64,000 nucleotides of DNA from positions 8,757,001-8,821,000 of the forward strand of contig CAMPEX010000001.1 in NCBI GenBank assembly GCA_946807835.1, read 5' to 3'. The position numbers and the translations under genes are program-made. The DNA comes from Ailanthus altissimus. Lineage: Eukaryota > Streptophyta > Magnoliopsida > Sapindales > Simaroubaceae. The first letter of the stretch is position 1. Every line of letters starts with the position of its first letter. A model generated the notes under the pieces. It did not search any database, was not told the DNA's origin, and saw only the letters and a list, made by a program, of their open reading frames with translations. Of this stretch, positions 1 through 11,740 are shown in pieces.

Positions 1-1544
1 ATTGCTCCAGTGATGTCATTTCTGCTGATTTGCAGGTGTGAAAGGATTGGATTCTTGGAAAATTCTGGAAGAACCCCTGTAAGGTGATTCTGTTTAAGGA
101 TAACTCTCCAGAGAGTTGGACAGCTCCCGACATCAGAAGGAATGGAACCATGTAGTTGATTCTGACCCATATTCAGAACACTTAATTGCTTTCCAAAGCA
201 AAGATGTGGTGGGATTTCTCCAGTGAAGTTGTTGTTAGTGAAATCTAGCTCAACTAGGCTGCTGTTGATTCCCAAACTTTGAGGTATGACCCCAGAAATT
301 TGATTGTTGTATAATGAAATGTTCTTCAGTTGCTTGAGTTCTGTCATCTCCAAAGGTAGCTTCCCGGAAAGATTGTTATTATACACAATAAGATACTCAA
401 GGCTTGCAATCCTCCAAATGCTAACTGGAATCTCACCAGTTAGATGGTTATTGAAAAGTTCAAGATCCTGTAACTCACTAAGCCTCCCCAGTTCAACTGG
501 AATTTTACCTTCGAGTAGGTTTGACTGTAACCTTATGGCTTTCAAGGACTTGCACTTCCCAAGTTCAGGCGGAATTTTCCCAGACAAATGATTTTCAGAA
601 AGGTCAAGACTCGAAAGCATATGTAGTAGGCCAAGGGAAGATGGGATTGTGCCTGTTAAATTGCTTTGCACAATGGCTACAGTTGTTAAGCTACTACAAT
701 TGCCCAAACTCGATGGAACTCCTCCACTAAAACTATTAAATGACAAATCCAAAGTATCCAAATTCTTGCAATTTCCTGAACCAAAAGTAATGCTACCCTC
801 AAGACGGTTAATACTAACATCCAAATAAACAAGGTTTTCAAGATTGTTTAGACTCTCAGGCAAAAATCCCTCCAGGATGTTTCCCCTCAAATAGAGATCT
901 TGCAACTTACTACAATTCCCAATAGAGTCAGGAATAGTACCTGACAACCTGTTACCATATAACCATAAAACCTCAACCTCACTCAAGTCGCCAACATTCC
1001 TAGGAATTGAACCGCTAAAATTATTATTATTCAAATACAAAGATTGCAAACCCTTAATTCGGAACAATGATTCGGGTATTTCACCATCTAATGAATTATT
1101 ATACAAGTTCAAGAACTGCAAATTTTGCAAGTTCTTGAAGGTATCAGGTAATTCTCCAGTAAACCCATTTGAGGACAAGTCCAAGTGCTCAAGTGCCCTA
1201 CAATTGCCTAACTGTCTTGGTATATCACCAGAGAAATTATTAAAACTCAAATCAATGGTCTGTAATTTTCTCAAGTGGACAATTTCAGGTCCAAGCTGAC
1301 CAGAAATCTCATAACTAGTGAGATTAAGAGAGATAACATTACAATGATTATCACACTCTATGCCCATCCATTTACAAGGAGTGGAATCTGAACTATTCCA
1401 GCTCGATTTTACTGAAGGTGGCACATTAGTCCAGTGCCTTAACAGTGACAACAAAGCAAACCCATTATAATTCAAAGCAAAGACAGTTTGTAAAGATACA
1501 GAGAAGTGAAATAACAGCAAGATATGACAAGATACAAACTTCAT
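1..1544 (-). CDS. PEPR: PEPR-like LRR receptor kinase, N-terminal ectodomain (partial, runs off left edge)
   Basis: This is an uninterrupted reading frame of 514 codons from the ATG at 1544 to the window edge. The first ~24 residues (MKFVSCHILLLFHFS...) form a hydrophobic signal peptide. Next comes the LRR N-cap with its paired cysteines (residues CKWMGIECD), then about 20 tandem LRRs of the plant extracellular type (LxxLxLxxNxLSGxIPxxLG). The repeat series and landmarks such as SGQLGPEI, NNFSGDIP and FGSGNCKNL closely follow Arabidopsis PEPR1/PEPR2, the plasma-membrane receptors for Pep danger peptides that signal with BAK1. The remaining LRRs, transmembrane helix and kinase domain must lie outside the window, so kinase function cannot be judged. 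No intron, stop or frameshift is visible here. A related LRR-XI receptor is the main alternative. Confidence 0.88.
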   Translation of the reverse strand, partial: MKFVSCHILLLFHFSVSLQTVFALNYNGFALLSLLRHWTNVPPSVKSSWNSSDSTPCKWMGIECDNHCNVISLNLTSYEISGQLGPEIVHLRKLQTIDLSFNNFSGDIPRQLGNCRALEHLDLSSNGFTGELPDTFKNLQNLQFLNLYNNSLDGEIPESLFRIKGLQSLYLNNNNFSGSIPRNVGDLSEVEVLWLYGNRLSGTIPDSIGNCSKLQDLYLRGNILEGFLPESLNNLENLVYLDVSINRLEGSITFGSGNCKNLDTLDLSFNSFSGGVPSSLGNCSSLTTVAIVQSNLTGTIPSSLGLLHMLSSLDLSENHLSGKIPPELGKCKSLKAIRLQSNLLEGKIPVELGRLSELQDLELFNNHLTGEIPVSIWRIASLEYLIVYNNNLSGKLPLEMTELKQLKNISLYNNQISGVIPQSLGINSSLVELDFTNNNFTGEIPPHLCFGKQLSVLNMGQNQLHGSIPSDVGSCPTLWRVILKQNHLTGVLPEFSKNPILSHLQISRNDITGA

Positions 1545-2927
1545 ACTCAAGACTAAACGAAGTGGCTACGGTGTTTCTTATAAGTTGCAAGATTCTGAGG
1601 TAGTTTATAGTTATAAGAATTCAACTTACCTGTTTGGAATTGGCAAAAGATAAAACTTGAAAGCATCATAGGAGGTTTAAAATTTGATTCGAAGTACGTA
1701 AGAAAGAACTGAAAATCTGGAGAAAAAAAAAAAATGTCAATGTGAACGTGAAACGGAGTCAGAGTTGATAATAATGACAGAATTGGAAGTTAATGTCTTG
1801 GTCTTAGATGTGAAAGTGAGACTGAGAGAATAAAGATTTCAACGCGGCTTCAGGTTCATATTTTTGCCACGAGTTTTTAGACACCTTTTTGAAATGCTTT
1901 TGACTGCAGGTCTTTGAATAATTAGAGGTCTAAATTGGGTGGTTCAGCCTGAGGTGGAATTTGTCTTTATCATTATCAGGCTTGGCTTCAGATTACGTAC
2001 TATTATCTGTAATCATAAATTATTGTGATTGTCATTTGTCCTCCTCTTTGTTGAAACGCCACAGACAAACGTTGGTTTAGTGACAAAATGAGAGAATTCT
2101 AGAACAAAACCACTTTCGCTACATAAATTTTGATGGAAAAAAAAAAAACTAGGTGTTTAAGTCTTTCATACATTTGTGATAGCTAAGTTTAGACTTGATT
2201 TAGATAAATTTTGGTAAACCCTGAATGCACTTTGGCAAGACCCTTATCTAAGCAAATCTCAATAGACCTTTTGGCAACAAGTGTTGATATATAAAAAGAA
2301 CAAAAGAAAAATAATGAAGGCATTTCTAGACTTAAGTGCATATTTAGAATTGTGAAAAATGCCTTTTTTTTTTTCAGAATTCACCACTCAAAATATGTAA
2401 GAAAAATTTTTAATTTTAAAATTAATATAAAATTAGTTTTATTTGAGAATTAAGTTCATAAATAACTATTTTTTTAAAAATTCATATTTTAATTAGTAGA
2501 TTCTCAAAAGAAACACTCACAATCCCTAAACATGCAGATAGACAAATTATTCTACTGTAAGACAGATTGTAACAACTTATTTAAATATTATATTATCTAG
2601 TTTATTAAATAATTTAAAGTAATTTATTCAAATATCCATTATTGAGTAATTACTTTTGTTATTAAATACATATAAAAATTTATATTTAGTCTCATGTTAA
2701 CATCAATTCAGTCTAAAACTTTTTTTTAAAAAATAAACATAATAAAAGTAAGAGAAATTTTATTTATAGAAAATGAGAAATTATAGCAATGAGGGACAAA
2801 AATAGACAGCAAAATCTTAAGAAATAAAACACCAATAAATAGAATTAAGAAAATTTATAACTAGAGAAGTGGCATTATTAGAGAAACTTTTCATAATATT
2901 GGTTAGAGAATGATTCCATCAAGAGAT
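1545..2927 (-). promoter_or_regulatory. Upstream region of the PEPR-like gene
   Basis: Non-coding, AT-rich sequence between the receptor start codon and the first retrotransposon LTR. A TTGACT W-box core (WRKY site) is visible near 1900, which would suit a wound or defence-induced receptor, but a single core is weak evidence. Beyond about 2340 the sequence is low-complexity A/T. No convincing TATA box or transcript start could be fixed by eye. Confidence 0.4.
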
Positions 2928-3525
2928 TGTTGGTAAATGTGTGCTGTAGGTGGGATATAACACAAGAATACAAAATAAACAATTATCAAGTCAAGATGTG
3001 TTTTGTATTGTCCTTAAATTATTTTTACACCCATTATTAATAATAATTAATAGTGTACTTGGGTTAGAAATAAGATAGCTTTAGAATTTAATGACTTATT
3101 AAAAAGTATAAATGTGTACACTAAATATATTTTTATTGGACTGCAAGTGTTTGTTTTGAAATGGTTGATAAGAGAGAAAATAAGAATCAAAGATCAGAAG
3201 AAAAGTTAATTGTTTAATTCAAATGTACTTATAGTATTTGTAGAGTTGTAAGTGTCTCTCTGAGGAGATACAACACGTCTTTAAAAAGCCACATCAATTG
3301 GAAGGAGTAGATAACTCTTTAGAGAGTTACTTTTCTAGCTCTGGGGACCGTGGTGTCCAATCCAAAGACTAGAACGCCACAGCGCTTCTGGTCTAGCACC
3401 ACGACGCCCAACTCCAGTGGCTTGGGCACTTTTCCTTCGACTTTCTTTCTCTTCTTGGCTCTTTTCTCTACTTTAACACTTGATTTTACATTTATTTATT
3501 TGAAATATACTCTCAAATACCAACA
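2928..3525 (-). repeat. 3' LTR of Copia A
   Basis: 598 bp starting TGTTGGTA and ending TACCAACA, so the termini are short inverted repeats of the TG...CA class. It is homologous to 9663-10243. A GC-rich patch with hairpin potential lies at about 3340-3420 in otherwise AT-rich sequence. On the minus strand an A/T-rich TATA-like stretch follows at about 3230-3245. Confidence 0.8.
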
Positions 3526-4099
3526 ATCCTCCACATATTTCAAATAAATAATGAAAATCAAATCAACCGTAATTCTAAGTAGAATTTAACTTATATAAAT
3601 AGGTGCTCTTCCAAGTTATGAACCAATCCATTGATTAAGTAACCGTATTTTACAAAAATTAGGTGAAACCAAGTTTATATTAACCTTCATTCCTTTAGAT
3701 GTAAAATAGAGGGTTAAATTATCAAGTTAAATTGTCAATAACTTGTCTATGTCCATAGTTTGACACTATTAATGGTTACGTGCCTTTCTGGCCTCATGAG
3801 TGCTCTAGAGTAGCCTGCCTAGCTTTCATAGGAACTGGTCCAATTTCGCACTCATATAGATGATACTCTATCAAGTGTGTCATGCAGATTTAACATATTA
3901 CCCTATAAAAGGTTATGGAGTTCATTAAAAGATTAACTCACATTTTTTCACTGCAGATGCACTACCTCGCCATAGGGAGGGACTTATAAAACAATCGGTA
4001 GTACAACAAGACAACAAGTGACTTACAACAATCGATAGTACAACAAGACAACAAGTGACTTACTTTTACCCTTATGAACCTACTTCAATGGGATCTTTA

Positions 4100-5250
4100 A
4101 TCACATAGGTAGAGTTACCATCATTCTTGTCTCATGCTCTAAGCAGAAGTCTCATCTCCCTCAACATATCTTTCACTAATCTCCTATTTAGTGGCTTTGT
4201 CAGAGGATTGGACAAATTCCTCTCTGACCTCACATAATCTAAGCTCACCACCCTATATTCTATTAGCTACAATGATGCCATGTCGTAGACGCATATGTCT
4301 ACTTTTTCCATTATAAATTTTACTTATTACCATAGCAATCGCTACTAGGCAATCACAATTTATAAAAATTATAGTAAGAGGGTGAGTACTAATGGAAATA
4401 TCACATATGAGTATCCTTAACCTCTTAACCTCAGAACAAGCTTTATAATGTTATTAATTCTAATTCCATGGTAAATTGTGCTATGCAAGTCTATTTAGTG
4501 GATTTTTAACATATAACTTCTCACCCAAAGTGAAGACATACCCACTAGTAGATTTGACCTAATTGGATTTAGATATTCAATTAGCATCATAATAACCTTC
4601 AATCATAGGTTGTGATCTACCATATAAAAGTGTATAAGTTTTAATGCCTATAAAATATTTTGCAACTCTATCCAAGGCACTACAATGATCTTTTCTTGGA
4701 TTTTAAGTATACCTACTAAATCTCCCTACAACATATACTATATCAGGCTTAGTAGTATTCATCAAATATATAAGACTACTAATTATTTGGCATAACAGTT
4801 TTGATTGTCACTATGTTCTATATTCTTTTAAAGTTTAACACTAACATTATAAGGTGTTGCCACTGGTTTACATGTTGTGTACCCAAACTCTCAAGAAACT
4901 TCTTTACATAGTACTTTTGTGATAAAGTGATACCATTAGATGTTCTCATAATCTTTACCCCAAATATTACATCAGCTTCTCCCAAATCTTTCATATCAAA
5001 TACATATGATAAAAATCTCTTAGTCTCAACAATCACTTTTATACTATGACTGAATATAAGCATATCATCCACAAAAAGATATATAATAATATATCTATTA
5101 ATATTAATGTTTTATAGTACACACACTTATAGGAATCATTTATTATAAAACCATTTGATACAACAGCATTATCAAACTTTTTATGCAATAATTTTGGTGT
5201 AATTCCTATACTAGAATTAAAAGTTTAGAAGCATAACTTTTCTATAACTT
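4100..5250 (-). pseudogene. Copia A reverse transcriptase and RNase H remnant
   Basis: The frame at 4818-5072 contains the RT catalytic core VDDMLIFS (start of the frame) followed by the Copia signature DLGEADVIFGVKI and SLYHKS/LSQKYYV-type sequence. RNase H homology continues with interruptions from about 4780 to 4100. RT motif A and everything upstream of the VDD box is missing: integrase-like sequence stops near 5280 and sequence from just before the VDD box begins near 5220. That points to an internal deletion. Non-functional. Confidence 0.7.
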
Positions 5251-5289
5251 ATAGGGTGTAATTCCTTTTTTTTTTATAGAGAATTATAT

Positions 5290-7195
5290 TTTGTATATGA
5301 AAATCAGTCAAGATTACTTCCCCTAAAAATTCATAGGTGCCCCAGAAATAATCAACAAATAGTTCATCATTTCTTTTAAAGTTATAATTTTTCTTTCAGC
5401 CACCTCATTAGATACAAGTGAGTATAACAATATAACTTCATATAGAATTTCATTGTCCTCATAATAGAAACTAAGTTAGACACATACTCTCTTCCCTTAT
5501 CAGTTCTTAATCTCTTTATTTTCCTACCAAGTTAATTTTTAACTTCTTATTTATAAATTAAGAACTTATCATATAATTCATCTTTATTTCTTAACAAATA
5601 TACTTTAGTATATTTTGAGAAATCATCAATAAAGGTTATGTAAAATATTTTTCCCCTCTAGTCATGATATCCTTAAAATCACCTAAGTCACTATAAATCA
5701 AACCAAGTCATTTAGTTTCTTTAAGAGTTATAGGTTTACAACATTTCTTAGTGGACTTTCATCTAAACTCATACATCACATAATTGATTCATTTCATCTA
5801 AACTCATATTAGATAGTAAACAAATTCTTTTCATCTTTTTTAAATAAAGATAATTCAAGTAACCTAACCTATCATGCCATAAATTGAAAGACTCAACAAT
5901 ATAATTAGAAGAAACGTCTTTATTTAATGAAACATCAAATACATTCACTTTGAACAATTCATTAGAAGAATATCCCTTTCCAATGAATGTCCCACTCTTG
6001 GTCATTACAACTTTGTTCCCTTCAAATAAGACTCTTACATTTGCTTTCCCTAATATAAAGACAGAAAAAAGATTATATCTAATATTACGAACATGATTTA
6101 ACACAAGAGTCTTTTCAAAAGTAAGTTTAAGGAGAAATTTTTCTTTCCCCACCATTAGTGCAGAATGAGAATCACCAAGATATACTTGCTCATCTCCATC
6201 TCTTATATAAACATACTTCTGAAATATACTCTTGTTTCCACATATGTGTTCTGTAGCTTCAGAGTCAATCACTCACTCTTTGTTGTCATTTGCCATTATG
6301 TTTATATGTAAAACAACTACTGTATTAATAACATCTTCTCCTTTAACCAAATTGGCCTTGAGAGTGTTGTTTTTCCCTTTCTTGTTCCTATGCTTACATT
6401 GATAAGCAAAATGACTACCTTTTCAACAATTATAACATTTACCATTTTTTTTCTTGAATGAGGTTTTATTTTTTTTTAAATGAGTGCTGCTTATGGAATC
6501 TTGATGTTTCCTATCATGATTATCACCCTATACTAAATTGGCCTTAGAAACTAAATTTTTTGGCCTTTTCTAAGTTTTTCCTTTGACAATTCTTTTCTTT
6601 TCTATTCTAATATGCACAATAGAATCTTTCAAAGTTAAATTCTTCCTTTTATGTTTCTTCTTTTCTTGTAATTCTTCCAAGAATCAAGCAACTTTTTAAT
6701 TAAGCAACCAACTATAAAAGGCATAGGGAGAACTATGTTTTCATTTTTCAAGTCATTTAGTAAAAGATGAAAATCATGAATTTATGTAGTGACCTCTTTT
6801 TCCTTAAATATTTTGAAGTCTCAGAAATTTGCTACAACATACTTTCGGACACTAGCATCTTCTATAACTTTTTTTTCCCTTAAGTTATGCCTATAATTTA
6901 CGTGTTTATATGGAATATACACCATACAATTCATTTGACAATGTGTGAAGAATTATGTTACGGCATACCTTATTTACCTTACTTTATTTTGGGGAACGCC
7001 TTCTTGTAATTTTTTGTAGTAGCCTCAGGAAGAGGAGTAATGAGAAATTTGGCCAGCCCTATCACATCAAGAGTATGAAACTCCTAGTCTTGTAATCTTT
7101 TGAAATGTTTCCCATTAAAGGGTGGATCTTGGTAGTCTCTAAAAGAGATTTGGCAATTGCCAATAGCGAAGAATCGCTTGTAGTATCCATGTGTA
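5290..7195 (-). pseudogene. Copia A gag, zinc knuckle, protease and integrase remnant
   Basis: A CCHC zinc knuckle (CYNC, then HFAYQC) lies at about 6380-6450 with a stop inside it. The open segment at 5769-6272 covers the protease region and the GAG-pre-integrase domain (SFNLWHDRLGY). The protease motif reads IDSEATEHICG: the glycine of the usual DSGAT is glutamate, and the preceding Trp codon is TGA. Integrase sequence (RTDKGREY type) continues to about 5290. A possible gag start is at about 7190. Multiple stops show the polyprotein is dead. Confidence 0.7.
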
Positions 7196-7249
7196 TATAT
7201 ATATAGAAATAGTTTAAGATTATTGGTAAATGTGTTCTATAAGAGATGT

Positions 7250-9662
7250 TGATAATCGAGTGTGTGACATATGAGTATATACGTAATTTCAAAAATTACT
7301 ATACACAACAAAAGCATGTTAACATATACACCCAATTTAAAAAATTTAACCACATATATCACATATATGTTCAAGTATAACTATTATACAACAACTTTTA
7401 CATGATGAATAATTGTATTACTTAAAACAAAATGTAAAGAACACTTACCTAATGAAGGTAGCTTTATAAATTCTTCAAGTCCTCTAACGATCCAATTGAA
7501 GAGCTCACCTTAAAGTGAATTGTTGAACAATTCTAGTCCATAACGGTTTGATGGGATTATGGAGCTAGAATGGTAGCTTAGTCTTACAATTTCCAGTACA
7601 TATATTCAAACTCTTTGAACATAAATTATTTGATTCTTAAATGGAGATGGTAAACATTTACATACAACTCTTGTTTAAATGATAGAAATAATTTTCATAG
7701 ATTAATTAATTTTAGCACAACTCTTATCTACAATTACTAATCTCTTTTTCCATTTTGATCCTTTCATGAGAGAAGAAGATGAAGAAAGATTTTTCATATT
7801 TTTTAACACTTGAAAGAACAAAACTAATTTTTCTCTTACCTCTCCATGCCTTAATCGATTCTTGCACTTTCAAATTGAAAAAATCATTCAATTCTTTTGC
7901 ATCAATTTGTTACAATAATATATTCAATAGTTAGCCAAATTTTATTTTTGTTATTCAACACTTTTTAATAAAACAAAAACAAGTACTCTATTAATTTAAT
8001 TGTTGGTCTCCCACTTAGGATTAATTTATTAAGCACTAGAATAATGGTCATCTAAATAAATTATTACCTAACAAATATTATTATTTTAATCATATTAGAT
8101 AAATAAATGGCAAACATCTAGGCTTCTCATTATATTAAAATACAATGGTCATGAGTAATATTTTATCATATTATCTAATAACATAATAATAAAATCTAAT
8201 TTAATTATTCAAAATAATTTTGAATAATTACTTTTTACCTTACTAATTTTTACTACCAAGGTTAAATAGTAAAACTAAGGTAAAATTAAAACATGGAACA
8301 AATTTTGCCACTTGTCAACATCCTATTAATTAACAACTCTTGTTAATTAATTTAATGATGTACTGAACAATTAAGTCTTGACAAATGCACATCTCGAGGG
8401 ATCCCGAAATAATTATTCTATTTTTGCTGAAATTTATTGGATCGAATTATTTAATCCAATCCACTACCCTAATGCACAACGAGTACATTTCATATTGTGA
8501 GACTCTCTAGGTCCACACCTAAGTTTTCATATGGAGCTCCTCCATACGTCCGTGAACGATGCCCTCCACACACGTTATGGATAATACAAATCAAGCGTTA
8601 GACCATATAAGTTGAGGTTATTGCATATTTTTATAATCCTTCCTCATATATATCCTAGAAGAGCAGAGATATAGATCATAACCGTTAAATCTCTATTTGC
8701 TTAACCATCAACTTATCTCTAGATTTATATTTCCTTAAACAATATCCACAAACACTTTGTGATATTGTTTATCCATTCAAAATATATTTTTTGAGGTTTA
8801 TGCTTGTGGCCACAAGACTTTCTGAAATACAATCTCGGAGCATTAGGATAGACAACCCACTCATATAAGCTGATGGATCCCATATCTATGCATACCGAAC
8901 TCTATGAGTATCGGACCATACCCAGCGACACACAATGGTCAGACCATAAAAGGTCTCTGACATGTATAGAACCAAAGTATGGTGGATCACTTACAAGTCC
9001 ACAGTGGCGCTCAGGTCAAATGACCACAAATACTACTCAACTCGGAAGACCTTTCATTGACGGTTTTATGAGATGTCTATTGGAAGTTTTTGTGAGTCTA
9101 TTCAATATCCAGTCCTCACTGAATCCATGTATGTCTATATGAGCTTCCACTAAGCTCATAGTTTGCTAAGACTAACCATCTGGACTATCCAGATATAGAC
9201 ATACATTAATCTATATTAATGGGTTCCACCGATAGACCCGCATCGATGAAATTAAATCAGGAATATCATGTTTGAGAACATACTTGTATAATGACATTTC
9301 TTAGCACCATCTGCAACTCTTTGCAGCTATGTTATTATTAATATATTCTTAAGTCATTGTCCCATTTCAGATAATGCTCTAACTGTTTAAATTTCACTAA
9401 CTCTATTAATCTGCTAACTCTTAGCACCACTAACTCTTAGTACTTTTAACTATTAGCATTGCTAACTCGTAGCACTAATTTAACTTGTAACTATTTAGAC
9501 CATATCTGAACTCTTTCAAATCATACAATGTCTAAAACGTTATAAGCATCTTACCATTTATTATAAAGAATATTAACAATTTTATTAGAAATAATAATTG
9601 TATAAATACTATCATTAAATATTTATACATAAAGGGATGGCACGTAAGCACAAATCCTAACA
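7250..9662 (-). mobile_element. LTR-type insertion B1, probably solo LTR, within the right LTR of Copia A
   Basis: The right end reads AAATCCTAACA, the reverse complement of the TGTTAGGATTTGTGC that opens B2 at 11741. Over the adjacent ~900 bp the two copies share many blocks in opposite orientation, for example the segment around 8870-9010 against 12340-12500. The left end near 7250 is approximate. Immediately left, at 7226-7246, lies sequence resembling the outer start of LTR A (TTGGTAAATGTGT), and LTR A resumes at 9663, so B1 sits inside that LTR. No coding potential is seen; the 89-codon frame at 8873-9142 is not convincing. No clean target duplication was found. Confidence 0.55.
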
Positions 9663-10243
9663 TAGGGATATAACACAAGTATACAAAATAAACAATGATC
9701 AAATCAAGATGTGCTTTGCACTGTCTTTAAACTATTTCTACCCCTGTTATTGATAATAATCAATGGTACACTTGGGTTAGAGGTATGATAGTTCCAAGAT
9801 TCAATGATTTATTAGAATGTATAAAGGTGTAACCCAAATATACTTTCCTTGGACTGCAAGTGTTTACTTTGAAATAGTTGATAAGAGAAAAAATAAAAAT
9901 CAAAGATGAGAAAAGAAGTTAATTGTTCAATTCAAATGTACCTACAATATTTATAGAGTTGTAACTATCCCTCTGGAAAAATACAACACCTCTTTAAAAA
10001 GCAATATCAATTGAAAGAAGTAGGTGACTCTCGTTCTAGCTCTAGGCACAGTGGTGCCCAATGTTAACATTGGGCATTAGCTCAACTAGGCGCCGTGGTG
10101 CCCAACTCCAATGCCGCGATGCCCAAGCTTCTTATCGCTTGGGCACTTCCCTTTCGACCTTCTTTCTCTTCTTGACTCTTTCTCTCTACTTTAACACTTG
10201 ATTTTATACTTATTTATATGAAATATACTCTCAAATACCAACA
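9663..10243 (-). repeat. 5' LTR of Copia A (outer part displaced by B1)
   Basis: Homologous to 2928-3525 from GGGATATAACAC onward and ending ATACCAACA. A TATA-like CTATAAATA lies on the minus strand near 9953-9961. Upstream of it in transcript sense is a GC-rich patch at 10040-10140 with stem-loops: GGCAC/GTGCC around AGTG at 10045-10058, and GGCGC/GTGCC around CGTG at 10089-10102. A perfect 18-bp palindrome centred on GTTAAC sits at 10057-10074. Confidence 0.75.
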
Positions 10244-10248
10244 GAGAC

Positions 10249-11740
10249 CAAAGATGAGGAAGACTCAAATTGCAAAGATGATGAATGACAAGCATAAAAT
10301 CACTTTTTAGAATTAGATTGAATCGAACTAGAGGAAAACAAATGCTCTATATCCAAAATAGCCGCCATCATCTCGACATAAAAAGCTTTGTTATATCTTA
10401 TAACAATATTAAAATCGCCAATAAACTCACCACATTTATTCTGTTAAACTGCCCCACCAGCTGCCACACCTGGATTACCTTTAGAGAAACCACCTATATT
10501 AACCTTAACCCAACTTGAAAGAGGAAGATTATAATTCAGAATATAAACCTTTAGGGCTTTAGTAATGGAGAACGGTAGCCCAAGCTTGCCCGTGACTTCT
10601 CTATCTTTAAAAGAAACAAAAGAACTCAGAGCTAATTTGGAGGAAAAAAACTAAGTCAGCCCAATAATCATACTGGATTTTATGCAAGAAAAAAGACACA
10701 TATTTGAAACAAAAAACTTCTAGCACACCAGATTGAAAATATTCAAGAAAAAAGTAGATAAGCACAAAAAATTCAACAATTGAGGGCTGAAGTTTTAATT
10801 AACAATGAAACACCAAAGATGTTCATGTCAGATACAACAGGAAAGGAAATTCCAAATTGCAAAGCCAACGAACACTAAGCTTGAGCCTTAAAAGGGCAAC
10901 TTGCAAATAGGTGAAAGGTTGTCTCAGGACAACAAGGAGAAGGGCAGAGAGAGCACACCAAATCTATACTCACACCATAGGATTAAAGATTATCATCAGT
11001 TTGAAGCCTATTCTGAAGAAGCTACCACATGGAATTAAGAAGAATAGCAGCTTTTCAAATAATAAAACCCCAAGCCACAAAAGAATTTTGAAGGCAAAAG
11101 GATTATAGCTAACCTGTAAAGTCAAATCTCCACCCTTAGAATTTTTTCATACCAATTTATCAAAAAGTCATTTTTAAGTAAGAATCACATCATGAATATA
11201 GTTCTGCAAAGCAGGGAAAATTGAAAAGAAATTATTGACAGAGTCCCATTTAGACCTGGAAATAACATTTGAGATTTTATTGAAAATATGAACAGACGAC
11301 AATAAAGAACGGTCTAAAATCAGAGCATTCAACCATCTATCAAATCAAAGATTTATTTTTCCTCCACTACCCACAATCCATTTTGTCCTTTTTTTCTAGA
11401 GAATGTAATATTAAGCTGAAACCCGCCCATAAAGAGGAAGAAGAATAACGAGCCTTTAGAGAGCTGAAAGAGTATCTGAACTGAAGATAAATAGCATAAA
11501 CAAAAGAACCTATATTAATATCCCAAATATTTTTCATCAAACAATCTTTATTAAGAATATCCAATTTCTTAATACCCAAGCCACCTTCATCCTTTGGTGG
11601 GCAAATACGATCCCAAGAAATTAAAGCCAATTTACACCAGCGATAGTCTCTTGACCATGAAAAGTATTTTGCTCAAGAATGAAGCTATTTTATTAGACTC
11701 TTAGGCCATAAATAAATCGTAAAGCTATGGTAAAAAAATG
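10249..11740 (-). pseudogene. LINE (L1-type) remnant: C-terminal RT, zf-RVT and RNase H regions
   Basis: The frame at 11367-11630 reads SWDRICPPKDEGGLGIKKL, a hallmark of plant LINE ORF2 after the RT core. Further downstream, about 11360 to 10850, is the cysteine-rich zf-RVT region (CPLC-type cysteines, then TTFHLFASCPF). At about 10510-10270 is a ribonuclease H-like stretch (SKGNPG followed by an EMMAAI glutamate motif). Stops break all parts. The right part of the same LINE continues beyond insertion B2. The remnant ends at the LTR of Copia A, consistent with A having inserted into it. Confidence 0.72.

Larger units (their letters stand above)
2928..10243 (-). mobile_element. Degenerate Ty1/Copia retrotransposon A
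   Basis: The outer copies at 2928-3525 and ~9663-10243 are clearly homologous and in direct orientation, and both end in ACCAACA. The coding remnants between them are all on the minus strand, in the Copia order gag, protease, integrase, RT, RNase H. A purine-rich PPT (minus strand, GTGGAGGAT) abuts the left LTR, making it the 3' LTR. Flanking 5-mers are GAGAT (2923-2927) and GAGAC (10244-10248), a possible decayed target duplication. The right LTR lacks its outer start because insertion B1 lies there. The element looks inserted in the LINE remnant that begins at 10249. It is inactive, with stops, deletions and the inserted element. Confidence 0.8.

Noticed and set aside
2923..10248. Certain target duplication for Copia A
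   Set aside because: GAGAT and GAGAC match at only 4 of 5 positions; kept as possible, not as proof.
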